A DNA stretch of 64,000 nucleotides, from NCBI GenBank assembly GCA_045226255.1, contig JBGVCG010000018.1:1-64000 (forward strand). Direction: 5' to 3'. Within the stretch, counting starts at the first letter, position 1. Each line of letters starts with the position of its first letter. Shown here piece after piece: positions 27,442 to 34,528 of the stretch. The notes beneath the pieces are model-generated. The model saw only the letters and a list, made by a program, of their open reading frames with translations, did not search any database and had not been told where the DNA came from. This DNA comes from UBA1181 sp045226255 (lineage in GTDB: Bacteria; Bacteroidota; Bacteroidia; Bacteroidales; Paludibacteraceae). A program made the position numbers and the translations under genes.

Positions 27442-28494
27442 ATGGCAGTCTATATACAATCAGCGGCACAAATAACCATCCAATCTCCCCTGTGCGACGA
27501 TTGGTTCACCTCCCCGATACGGAGGGAAGGACGTTATTTCCGCTCCGTGGAGCCTGACTTCAAGGCATTCATCGACCCGATGGCCTCCCGAAGGATGGGC
27601 AGACTGCTGAAACGGGCCATCGCCTCCGCCATGACCGCCCTCGAGGGATATGAAGCGCCGCTGGATGCGATTGTGACAGGGACAGGCTTGGGTTGCATAG
27701 AGACCACCGAGAAATTCCTCAATGCGATGCTGCGGGATGGGGAGCAGGCCTTGCCGCCCTCCTTCTTCATGCAATCCACGCATAACACGATCGGTTCCGT
27801 CATCGCCCAAAGGCTGAAATGCCACGGGTATAACAATACATTCACCCATCGTGGCACCTCCTTCGACTGTGCCCTGCAGGATGTGCTCGTGCAATTCGAG
27901 CTGGGGGATATCTCCTCCGCCTTGGTCTGCGCCAACGACGAGATGACGGAGGCCTATTTCCAGCTGTTCGACCAAATCGGTTACTGGAAGCGGGAGGATG
28001 TGACGGAGGATATGTTCCGACACCCAACCACGACGGGTAGTTTCGCAGGGGAAGTCTCCTCAGCCTTCCTCTTGGGTGGAGAACCGACCGAGCGGACGCT
28101 TTGCCGCCTGGAGGGAATGGAACTGCTGTACGAGCCTACGGACGAGCGCTTCCTGCGTTGCGTGGAGGAGCTTCTGAGCAAGGCAGGCATTGAGAAGACG
28201 GAGGTGGACGCCGTGGTCTGCGGTTACAATGCGGACCCATCGAACGACGAGGTGTATGCCCGTCGGATGGACCTCTACTTCCCTCAGACCACCCAAATCT
28301 ATTACAAGCACCTCTTCGGAGAGGGCTTCTCCGCATCCGCCATGGGTTATTACGTGGCGGCGACCTGTCTGAAACGAGGCGAGATACCTGCCCACATCCG
28401 TTACAGGGAGGGGAAAAGCATCCGCCCGAAACATATATTAGTCTATAACCATTTCCAGAACAAGGATCATTCCGTCGCTTTACTATCATGCTGA
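27442..28494 (+). CDS. Ketosynthase chain-length-factor-like protein
   Basis: The 350-residue thiolase-fold protein aligns in form with ketosynthases, but the active-site cysteine position carries serine (Ser140 in HRGTSFDCAL), and the usual histidine motifs are altered (CGYNADPSNDEV; YKHLFGEGFSASAM). This pattern is that of a chain-length factor that pairs with the active ketosynthase. It begins three bases after the KAS stop and overlaps the next gene by seven bases. It could keep some activity, but loss of cysteine makes a structural role more likely. Confidence 0.82.
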   Translation: MAVYIQSAAQITIQSPLCDDWFTSPIRREGRYFRSVEPDFKAFIDPMASRRMGRLLKRAIASAMTALEGYEAPLDAIVTGTGLGCIETTEKFLNAMLRDGEQALPPSFFMQSTHNTIGSVIAQRLKCHGYNNTFTHRGTSFDCALQDVLVQFELGDISSALVCANDEMTEAYFQLFDQIGYWKREDVTEDMFRHPTTTGSFAGEVSSAFLLGGEPTERTLCRLEGMELLYEPTDERFLRCVEELLSKAGIEKTEVDAVVCGYNADPSNDEVYARRMDLYFPQTTQIYYKHLFGEGFSASAMGYYVAATCLKRGEIPAHIRYREGKSIRPKHILVYNHFQNKDHSVALLSC

Positions 28495-28841
28495 GATTGT
28501 TGTTACTATCCATCGTGCAGTCCTTCTGCTTGGCCATGGGGCAGGTGTTCCTGAAATTCGCCGTGGCCAGGATGCATAAGTTCGCCTTCACGTGGGAGTG
28601 GTTCAAGGAGTTGCTGCTGAATTATTGGCTGGCCCTCACGGGTGTCTCGATGGGTCTGGCGACGGTTTTATGGTTGTATATTCTGCGCCACTATCCGCTG
28701 TCGGAGGCGCATCCGCTCACTTGCCTGAGCTTCATCTTCGCACTGCTCGCCTCCGCTTTCTTCCTGCACGAGTCGGTACCCGTCACGAGGTGGATAGGCG
28801 TGGGCATAATCATGATTGGTGTGTTTTTTGTGGCTAAATGA
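28488..28841 (+). CDS. SMR/EamA-type small membrane transporter
   Basis: The 117-residue protein has four hydrophobic helices: about 1-20, 40-60, 64-95 and 98-117. Segments GQVFLKFA near residue 18 and LSEAHPLTCLSFIFALLASA near 72, with HESVPVTRWIGVGIIMIGVF, resemble small multidrug-resistance and half-EamA transporters such as ArnE/ArnF. In lipid pathways these act as flippases, so it may move the pathway's product or lipid carrier. It overlaps both neighbours. Confidence 0.82.
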   Translation: MLRLLLLSIVQSFCLAMGQVFLKFAVARMHKFAFTWEWFKELLLNYWLALTGVSMGLATVLWLYILRHYPLSEAHPLTCLSFIFALLASAFFLHESVPVTRWIGVGIIMIGVFFVAK

Positions 28842-29209
28842 TGAAAGAGATGTTTACCATACAATCCTATGACACGAAGGAGGAGAACCTCTACGGGCAT
28901 ACGCTTCGTTTCGACGAGACGCATGCTGTGTTCGCGGCGCATTTCCCCGGCAATCCGATCGTGCCCGGGGCGGTGCTGGTGGATGTGATGCGTGCGGTCG
29001 CCACAGACATTCTAGGCGTTGAGGCGCAGGTGGTAACGGTCAAGAACGCTAAGTTCATCACCGTGATTGTGCCGCAATCCAGCGTGGAGTTGAAGGTGAA
29101 GACAAGCTATACCACCTCAGGAGAGGACTATTTATTCAAGTCGGTCATAGCCGACGAAGGGAAGATCTACGCCAAGTTCGATTTATTGGTGAAAGGGAGG
29201 AGCCTATGA
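28838..29209 (+). CDS. 3-hydroxyacyl-ACP dehydratase-like hotdog protein
   Basis: The 123-residue hotdog-fold protein has FAAHFPGNPIVPGAVLVDVM (about residues 32-51), the FabZ-type motif with the catalytic histidine, and VKNAKFITVIVP. It should remove water from 3-hydroxyacyl carriers to form double bonds. An acidic residue in the usual FabZ place is not obvious, as in other pathway-specific dehydratases. The start overlaps the transporter stop (ATGATG), and the stop overlaps the glycosyltransferase by ATGA. Confidence 0.85.
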   Translation: MMKEMFTIQSYDTKEENLYGHTLRFDETHAVFAAHFPGNPIVPGAVLVDVMRAVATDILGVEAQVVTVKNAKFITVIVPQSSVELKVKTSYTTSGEDYLFKSVIADEGKIYAKFDLLVKGRSL

Positions 29210-29979
29210 CGGCGGAAGAGACAAAGGATCTTTTCGCTGCGAGGCGCATTGGTGTGCTGATACCCACCTACAACAATGGGAAGACCGTCGCCCAGGTGGT
29301 GGCCTCCGTCGAGCCCTATTGCGGGGAGGTGATCGTGGTGAACGATGGCTCCACCGATGAGACCCTAAGCCTGTTGGAGAAATTGCCAGGAAATATCCAT
29401 GTCGTCTCCTATGCGCAGAACAGAGGGAAAGGCTATGCCTTGAAGAGAGGCTTCGAGAAGGCCATGGAGCTAGGGCTTTCCGCCGTGGTGACCCTGGATT
29501 CGGACGGGCAACACTTCGCGAGCGACCTTCCGCTCTTTGCGGAGGCGTGTCAGACCGACCCGGAGGCGTTGATCGTAGGCAGCCGATCGTTCCTCAATCC
29601 GAACATGCCGCAGAAGAATAGTTTCGCCAATAAGTTCTCTAACTTCTGGTTCACGGTGCAGACCGGCATCCGCCTGCCCGACACCCAGACCGGCTATCGG
29701 CTCTATCCGTTGCAAGAGATGAAAGGCATGACACCCTTCTGCCACCGCTACGAGGCGGAACTGGAGCTCTTGGTGCGCAGCGCATGGAGAGCCATTCCGT
29801 TGAAGAGCATCTCCATCAACGTTTTCTACCCCTCCAAGGAGGAGCGGGTCACACACTTCCGGCCTACGGTGGACTTCCTTAGAATCAGCCTATTAAATAC
29901 CCTGCTTTGTCTGCTGGCCATCGTGTACGGCTACCCGTCCATGGCGCTCCGCAAGCTCTTCCGTACATGCTCCAAATAA
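29206..29979 (+). CDS. Family 2 glycosyltransferase
   Basis: The 257-residue GT-A enzyme starts IGVLIPTYNNGKTVAQVVAS, then VIVVNDGSTDETLSLLE and VVTLDSDGQH with the metal-binding DSD. Two hydrophobic segments near the C-terminus (about residues 226-248) suggest membrane association, as in dolichol-phosphate-mannose-synthase-like enzymes. Similar GT2 genes occur in aryl-polyene clusters of Bacteroidota. It is the last gene of the carrier-ketosynthase operon and may attach a sugar to the product or its lipid anchor. Confidence 0.88.
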   Translation: MTAEETKDLFAARRIGVLIPTYNNGKTVAQVVASVEPYCGEVIVVNDGSTDETLSLLEKLPGNIHVVSYAQNRGKGYALKRGFEKAMELGLSAVVTLDSDGQHFASDLPLFAEACQTDPEALIVGSRSFLNPNMPQKNSFANKFSNFWFTVQTGIRLPDTQTGYRLYPLQEMKGMTPFCHRYEAELELLVRSAWRAIPLKSISINVFYPSKEERVTHFRPTVDFLRISLLNTLLCLLAIVYGYPSMALRKLFRTCSK

Positions 29980-29988
29980 GCACGGAAA

Positions 29989-30024
29989 AGTAAATCGTAA
30001 ATAGTTAAATAGTAAATAATCCAA
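29989..30024. repeat. Heptad-type intergenic repeat
   Basis: Variants of GTAAATA repeat here (GTAAATC, GTAAATA, GTTAAATA, GTAAATA). Reverse-complement relatives, TTTACTATTT, occur at 2566-2630 and 25630-25640. A small hairpin ACGGT/ACCGT follows at 30026-30042. Confidence 0.5.
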
Positions 30025-30058
30025 TACGGTCAACGAAACCGTCTTGGCCGGAAAGCAC

Positions 30059-30090
30059 AAAAAAGGCCAGCCCCTTTCGAAGCCAGCCTT
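30059..30090 (-). terminator. Terminator of the outer-membrane protein gene
   Basis: On the minus strand AAGGCTGGC and GCTGGCCTT form an imperfect stem (AAGGC/GCCTT with an inner mismatch) followed by six T residues. It lies 23 bases past the stop at 30114. Confidence 0.6.
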
Positions 30091-30113
30091 GTTCGTATAA
30101 ATCGTATGGACGA

Positions 30114-30845
30114 TTAGAATGCCCAACCCAAACGGAGGGTAGGAACAGCTTGTGGTCTGAAAGACACGCTATGAGATTTAGTCTCAGTAGTAGTTGTTGT
30201 TCCGTTAGCTTCAACAGAAACCTTCTTGTTAGTAACCATTTCAGCACCCAGTTTCACCTCAGCACCGATGAAGATGTTCTTAGCGAAGTAGTAGTTGAAA
30301 CCAGAAACGGCTGCGATGCCGAATGTGTTGAAACCATTCTCGTTCTTAGTGATGGTCTTTGCACGCTCAGTCTCGTCAGTTTGCTTGGTTGAAGTGATTC
30401 CGAACCCAAGTTCGCCACCGATGAAAGGAGCGAGTTTGTCAGTTCCGTCAAAAACGTAGTTGAGACCTGGGTTGATGGTGAACAAAGCGGTACGATTGGT
30501 GCTCTTCTCCCAAGTGTCGCCAGTTTCGCCATTGTCAATTACGTTTTTGTAGATGCTAAGGCCAAAGCCCAAATTCAGTTGAAGGTTGTCACTCAATACG
30601 AAAACGCCCCTCAAAAGACCACCTTGCAAGTTGATCAAATCGTCGTTAGTGGATTCTCCCTTCATGGTGTGGAATGGTGCGAAGCCAACTTCCATCATGA
30701 AACTGCCCTCTTCCGGTTTGTAAGAGCTGCTGGAGCTTGTTGCTTGGTTTGAATCGTTTGATTCATTCGTGGTTTCTGAAACCGCTTGTGCATTCAATGC
30801 TACTGTGGACATGAATGCGGCGATAGCCAAAAAAAATTTCTTCAT
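30114..30845 (-). CDS. Outer-membrane beta-barrel protein
   Basis: From the ATG at 30845 the product is 243 residues with signal MKKFFLAIAAFMSTVALNAQ. A Ser/Asn-rich linker (about residues 25-45) is followed by alternating strands such as FMMEVGFAPFH, LQLNLGFGLSIY, FTINPGLNYVFDG, APFIGGELGFGI and SGFNYYFAKNIFIGAEVKLG, ending LRLGWAF with a terminal phenylalanine, the usual mark of a porin-type barrel. The longer frame to 30905 would start before the signal. It is monocistronic, with its own promoter and terminator. Confidence 0.88.
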   Translation of the reverse strand: MKKFFLAIAAFMSTVALNAQAVSETTNESNDSNQATSSSSSYKPEEGSFMMEVGFAPFHTMKGESTNDDLINLQGGLLRGVFVLSDNLQLNLGFGLSIYKNVIDNGETGDTWEKSTNRTALFTINPGLNYVFDGTDKLAPFIGGELGFGITSTKQTDETERAKTITKNENGFNTFGIAAVSGFNYYFAKNIFIGAEVKLGAEMVTNKKVSVEANGTTTTTETKSHSVSFRPQAVPTLRLGWAF

Positions 30846-30928
30846 GTTACTAAAATTTGTGGATCCAAATAGTATTAGATTTTCTTTTGGAAAGTGCGGA
30901 TCCATTCATTTCCCAAAGAAAGTGTGCG

Positions 30929-30936
30929 CAAACATA
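30929..30936 (-). promoter_or_regulatory. Putative -7 box of the outer-membrane protein gene
   Basis: The minus strand reads TATGTTTG at 30936-30929, fitting TAnnTTTG. The leader would be about 80 bases and contains GGATCC twice. The -33 box is not clear. Confidence 0.45.
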
Positions 30937-30959
30937 AGGAAAAAAATCGAATAAATGAC

Positions 30960-30967
30960 TATCTTCG
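30960..30967 (+). promoter_or_regulatory. Weak -7 box of thrA
   Basis: TATCTTCG differs from TAnnTTTG at one base and lies 35 bases before the thrA ATG. The same variant occurs before the RgpF-like gene at 33549-33556. No -33 box is evident. I saw no leader peptide rich in threonine. Confidence 0.3.
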
Positions 30968-31002
30968 CGGTGTAAAACGTATAAATATAATTTTTCAGAA
31001 GT

Positions 31003-33426
31003 ATGAAAGTCTTGAAATTTGGTGGGGCGTCCGTAGGCTCCATAAAGAACTTGCAGCAAGTCAAGAGGATTGTTGAGGGCGTTAGTGAGCCCGTCGTGAT
31101 TGTTGTTTCGGCCGTGGAAAATGTCACCGATATGTTGTTGAACACCACATTGATGGCTGCACAGGGAAATGCTTCATATACAGAGACCTTAAATAAAATC
31201 ATCACTACACATAACCAACTCATCGATGAATTGATGTCCGCATCTTTATGCAAAGAGGTGAAAAAAGAGGTGGATACGTTGCATGAGGAGTTGGAGAACA
31301 TCCTTAAAGGTGTATATCTGATCAAGGATTTGACGGACAAGACAGGAGACGTTATCCTTTCGTACGGAGAGCGTATCGCTTCGTTGTTTGTCGGAAAGTA
31401 CCTTGATGCGCAATATTTGGATTCCCGCAACTTCATCAAAACCAACAACTCGTTGGGTGGGGCGAATGTGGACCTTGAATTATCCTACAAGCTCATTAGG
31501 GAGCAATTCTCTTCCTCTTCCAACAAACGTACGGTGATCGCCGGGTTTATTGCGAGTGATGCGGAGACTTCTGATGTGACGACCTTGGGCCGTGGCGGAT
31601 CTGACTATACCGCTGCTTTAGTGGCGGCCGCTTTGGGTGCCTCCAAGATTGAGATATGGAACACGAACGATGGCTTCATGACAGCGGATCCTGCCGTGAC
31701 GCGCAAGGCTTACAAGATAGACCACTTGAGCTATTCGGAGGCGATGGAACTCTGTAACTTCGGCGCTGCCGTGATTTTCCCTCCGACTATCCATCCAGCT
31801 TGTGTGGCGAACATCCCTATCCAAATCATGAACATCGAGAAGCCGGATAGTGTAGGCACGCTGATTTCGACGGATGTGAAGGACGAGAAGACCATCAAGG
31901 GTATCTCTTCCATCGAGAACTCTGCCCTGGTGACGATTCAAGGCATGGGCATGATGAGTGTGCATGGGGTGAACGGACGTATTTTCGCTTCGCTGGATTA
32001 CAGTGATATAAGGCCTTTCTTCGTCTCCCAAACATCCTCCGGAAGCTCCATCTCCATTGGTGTTGAGGCTGAGGACGCGGAGGAGGTGGTGAACCTCTTG
32101 AGCGAAGAGTTCGACGAGGAGATGTCCATGGGTGCTATCGGCTCCATCACTGCGGAAAAAGATCTCTCTACGATTGCTATCGTGGGTGATAACATGAAAC
32201 AGACGACGGGTACTGCAGGTAAGCTCTTTAATGCATTGGGACGTAATAACATCAATATCATCGCTTTGGCGCAGGGCTCTGCCGAGACGAACATCTCTTG
32301 CGTGGTGAAACGCGCGGATCTGCGTAAGGCATTGAACTGTATCCACGAATCCTTCTTCTTGTCCGAGTACCAGCAACTGAACCTCTTCGTGGTCGGAACG
32401 GGTACGGTGGGCGGTAGCCTCCTGGAGCAGTTACATTCCCAGAAGGATCTGTTGATGAAGCAGAATAACCTGATGGTGAAGGTGATCGGTATCGCCGATG
32501 TAAGCAACTATATCTTAGACCGTGACGGTATCGATTTGACCCAATACCAGGAGATGCTGAAGAGCGGTAAGACCTCCACGCCTGAAATCATCAAACAGGC
32601 GTTGATCGATTTGAATATATACAATTGCGTCTTCGTCGACTGTACGGCGAGCGGTGCGATCGCGAACATATACAAGGATTTGTTGTTGCATAACATCTCT
32701 GTCGTGGCGGCCAATAAGATCGCTGCTTCCGGTGATTATGACAACTACATGGAGCTGAAGAACATCGCCCGTAAGCGTGGCATCAAGTACTTGTACGAGA
32801 CCAACGTGGGCGCCGGCCTTCCAATCATCAACACGATCAACGATTTGATCTTCAGTGGCGATAGAATCGTGAAGCTGGAGGCTGTGCTTTCCGGTACGCT
32901 GAACTTCATCTTCAATACGATTAGCAAGGATATTCCTTTGAGCAAGGCTATCCGCATGGCCATGGAGGCTCGTTTCGCAGAGCCGGACCCTCGTATCGAC
33001 TTGAGCGGTAAGGATGTGATCCGTAAGCTGGTCATCTTGGCCCGTGAGTCAGGTATCCGTGTGGAGCAGGACGATGTCGAGAAGAACCTCTTCATCCCGA
33101 ACGATTTCTTCGAGGGCTCATTGGACGACTTCTGGAAGAAGGTGGAGGGCTACGACGCTGTGTTCGAGGAGAAACGCAAGGCTGTCGAGGCGGAGGGCAA
33201 GCACTTCTGCTTTGTCGCTAAGCTTGAGGACGGCAAGACCAGCGTAGGCTTGCAGGCGGTGGGTCCTACCCATCCGTTCTTCGATTTGAGAGGCAGCAAC
33301 AACCTGATCATCATCAACACGGCGCGCTATCAGGATCCTATGATGATTCGTGGTTACGGTGCTGGTGCGGCGGTGACGGCGGCGGGTGTCTTCGCCGACA
33401 TTATCAGTATCGCCAACATCCGTTGA
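31003..33426 (+). CDS. thrA: Bifunctional aspartokinase / homoserine dehydrogenase
   Basis: The 807-residue fusion catalyses the first and third steps of threonine/methionine synthesis from aspartate. The kinase occupies about residues 1-290 (MKVLKFGGASVGSIKNLQQV; FIASDAETSDVTTLGRGGSD). Two ACT segments at about 315-460 (ALVTIQGMGMMSVHGVNGRI; STIAIVGDNMKQTTGTAGKL) are the likely threonine sensors. The dehydrogenase runs from about 465 (LFVVGTGTVGGSLLEQLHSQ, GxGxxG) with VVAANKIAASGDY and EAVLSGTLNFIFNTI. Length and order match ThrA of Bacteroidota. It is apparently monocistronic here. Confidence 0.96.
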   Translation: MKVLKFGGASVGSIKNLQQVKRIVEGVSEPVVIVVSAVENVTDMLLNTTLMAAQGNASYTETLNKIITTHNQLIDELMSASLCKEVKKEVDTLHEELENILKGVYLIKDLTDKTGDVILSYGERIASLFVGKYLDAQYLDSRNFIKTNNSLGGANVDLELSYKLIREQFSSSSNKRTVIAGFIASDAETSDVTTLGRGGSDYTAALVAAALGASKIEIWNTNDGFMTADPAVTRKAYKIDHLSYSEAMELCNFGAAVIFPPTIHPACVANIPIQIMNIEKPDSVGTLISTDVKDEKTIKGISSIENSALVTIQGMGMMSVHGVNGRIFASLDYSDIRPFFVSQTSSGSSISIGVEAEDAEEVVNLLSEEFDEEMSMGAIGSITAEKDLSTIAIVGDNMKQTTGTAGKLFNALGRNNINIIALAQGSAETNISCVVKRADLRKALNCIHESFFLSEYQQLNLFVVGTGTVGGSLLEQLHSQKDLLMKQNNLMVKVIGIADVSNYILDRDGIDLTQYQEMLKSGKTSTPEIIKQALIDLNIYNCVFVDCTASGAIANIYKDLLLHNISVVAANKIAASGDYDNYMELKNIARKRGIKYLYETNVGAGLPIINTINDLIFSGDRIVKLEAVLSGTLNFIFNTISKDIPLSKAIRMAMEARFAEPDPRIDLSGKDVIRKLVILARESGIRVEQDDVEKNLFIPNDFFEGSLDDFWKKVEGYDAVFEEKRKAVEAEGKHFCFVAKLEDGKTSVGLQAVGPTHPFFDLRGSNNLIIINTARYQDPMMIRGYGAGAAVTAAGVFADIISIANIR

Positions 33427-33447
33427 TGTAGAAGTAGCGTAGCTTGA

Positions 33448-33512
33448 ATGATAAGGGATTTATCATCTAATGAAAGGACAGGTTGGAGATGATTCCTTCA
33501 ACTTGTTCTTTC
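33448..33512 (+). terminator. Strong hairpins after thrA, probable transcript end
   Basis: ATGATAA/TTATCAT forms a small hairpin at 33448-33466. Then 33472-33488 pairs with 33496-33512 as a 17-bp stem (14 Watson-Crick and 3 G-U pairs, loop ATGATTC). The 3' arm is T-rich but no clean T-tract follows, so it may end the transcript or shield the mRNA 3' end. Confidence 0.5.
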
Positions 33513-33526
33513 GTTGTTAATATACA

Positions 33527-33556
33527 CTTGATCAATATATTATATTTATATCTTCG
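33527..33556 (+). promoter_or_regulatory. Weak promoter of the RgpF-like gene
   Basis: CTTG (33527-33530), 18 bases, TATCTTCG (33549-33556) is close to the Bacteroidota form, with one mismatch in the -7 box. The ATG at 33587 is 31 bases downstream. Confidence 0.35.
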
Positions 33557-33586
33557 GATTCAATGACAGGAGGTTGAGGATTGCCC

Positions 33587-34387
33587 ATGAAAATATTAAT
33601 CCACATACATCTGTATTACCATGACCAGATTTGTTTTTTCCTGCGTCGGTTAAGGAATATTACGGTTCCATACGATGTAGTTTTTACCCTGACGGAGGAC
33701 AATGAGCAGACCCGGCAATCCATCTTGCGTGAGATTCCGACAGCCTCTTTCTTGCTGATGAAGAACATAGGCTATGATGTCTATCCCTTCTTGCAGGCGA
33801 TGGGACGGTATTGTTTGGATGCGTATGACTGCATCCTGAAACTCCACAGTAAAAACAGTCGTGAGGGCAACGTCTCAATTAATCATTTGCATTATAAAGG
33901 CTATGAGTGGAGGGACGATCTGGTCGATCCGCTGGTTGGCTCCAAGTGCTGTTTTAAGAATACGTTGCGCCAGCTGATGAAGGAGAAGGTGGGCATGGTG
34001 GGGTCATTCAACCTCATCGTCAACAAGGAGGAAGAGAAAAATAAACGGCTCACCAGAGCGTTATGTGATGATTATGGGATAACATATCGGGAAAACTACC
34101 TTTTCTTTGAGGGGACTATGTTTGCGTGTCGTCCGCAGATTATTCAGAGAATACTAACCCGACCTTTTTCGGAGAGTGAGTTCGCCCCCACCAGTACCAC
34201 GGGAGGCATAGGCACGCTCGCACACTCGATGGAGACTATGTTCGGTGTCATGTGCCAGGAGATGGGCTATGCTATCAAGGGAGTCCATTCCGCGAAAACA
34301 TTCCGGAAGTTCCTGCTGATGTGCCTAAAATCCATTTTCCACAAGGATTTACGGAAACTCTTCTTTTCCATGAGGAGTGGCGCATAG
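33587..34387 (+). CDS. Rhamnan synthesis F (RgpF)-like protein
   Basis: The 266-residue protein starts MKILIHIHLYYHDQICFFLR and matches the start of the RgpF family (rhamnan synthesis protein F), which is linked with glycosyltransferases of cell-wall and O-antigen polysaccharides. Other family traits are NIGYDVYPFLQAM, YDCILKLHSKNS, and FFEGTMFACRP. The frame extends to a TTG at 33581 but the ATG is preferred. It stands alone between thrA and gyrB; no other polysaccharide gene is adjacent. A glycosyltransferase-like role in the cytoplasm is inferred. Confidence 0.82.
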   Translation: MKILIHIHLYYHDQICFFLRRLRNITVPYDVVFTLTEDNEQTRQSILREIPTASFLLMKNIGYDVYPFLQAMGRYCLDAYDCILKLHSKNSREGNVSINHLHYKGYEWRDDLVDPLVGSKCCFKNTLRQLMKEKVGMVGSFNLIVNKEEEKNKRLTRALCDDYGITYRENYLFFEGTMFACRPQIIQRILTRPFSESEFAPTSTTGGIGTLAHSMETMFGVMCQEMGYAIKGVHSAKTFRKFLLMCLKSIFHKDLRKLFFSMRSGA

Positions 34388-34426
34388 GGGCATGGTGTGA
34401 TTTCATCGCTCAAAAACGATTCTTTT

Positions 34427-34458
34427 CTTGTGTATGTCGGGGGAAAATGCTATATTTG
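34427..34458 (+). promoter_or_regulatory. Promoter of gyrB
   Basis: CTTG (34427-34430), 20 bases, TATATTTG (34451-34458) fit the Bacteroidota promoter form. The leader to the ATG at 34529 is about 65 bases. Confidence 0.6.
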
Positions 34459-34528
34459 TTCGCTTTAATTGGTGCATGTCCGATGCCATGAAAGCATAAA
34501 ATTGGAAAGTATAAAAGTCATATAAAGT

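Noticed and set aside
30968..31002. Threonine attenuator leader before thrA
   Set aside because: The leader is too short, and neither a Thr/Ile-rich peptide nor alternating hairpins are seen.
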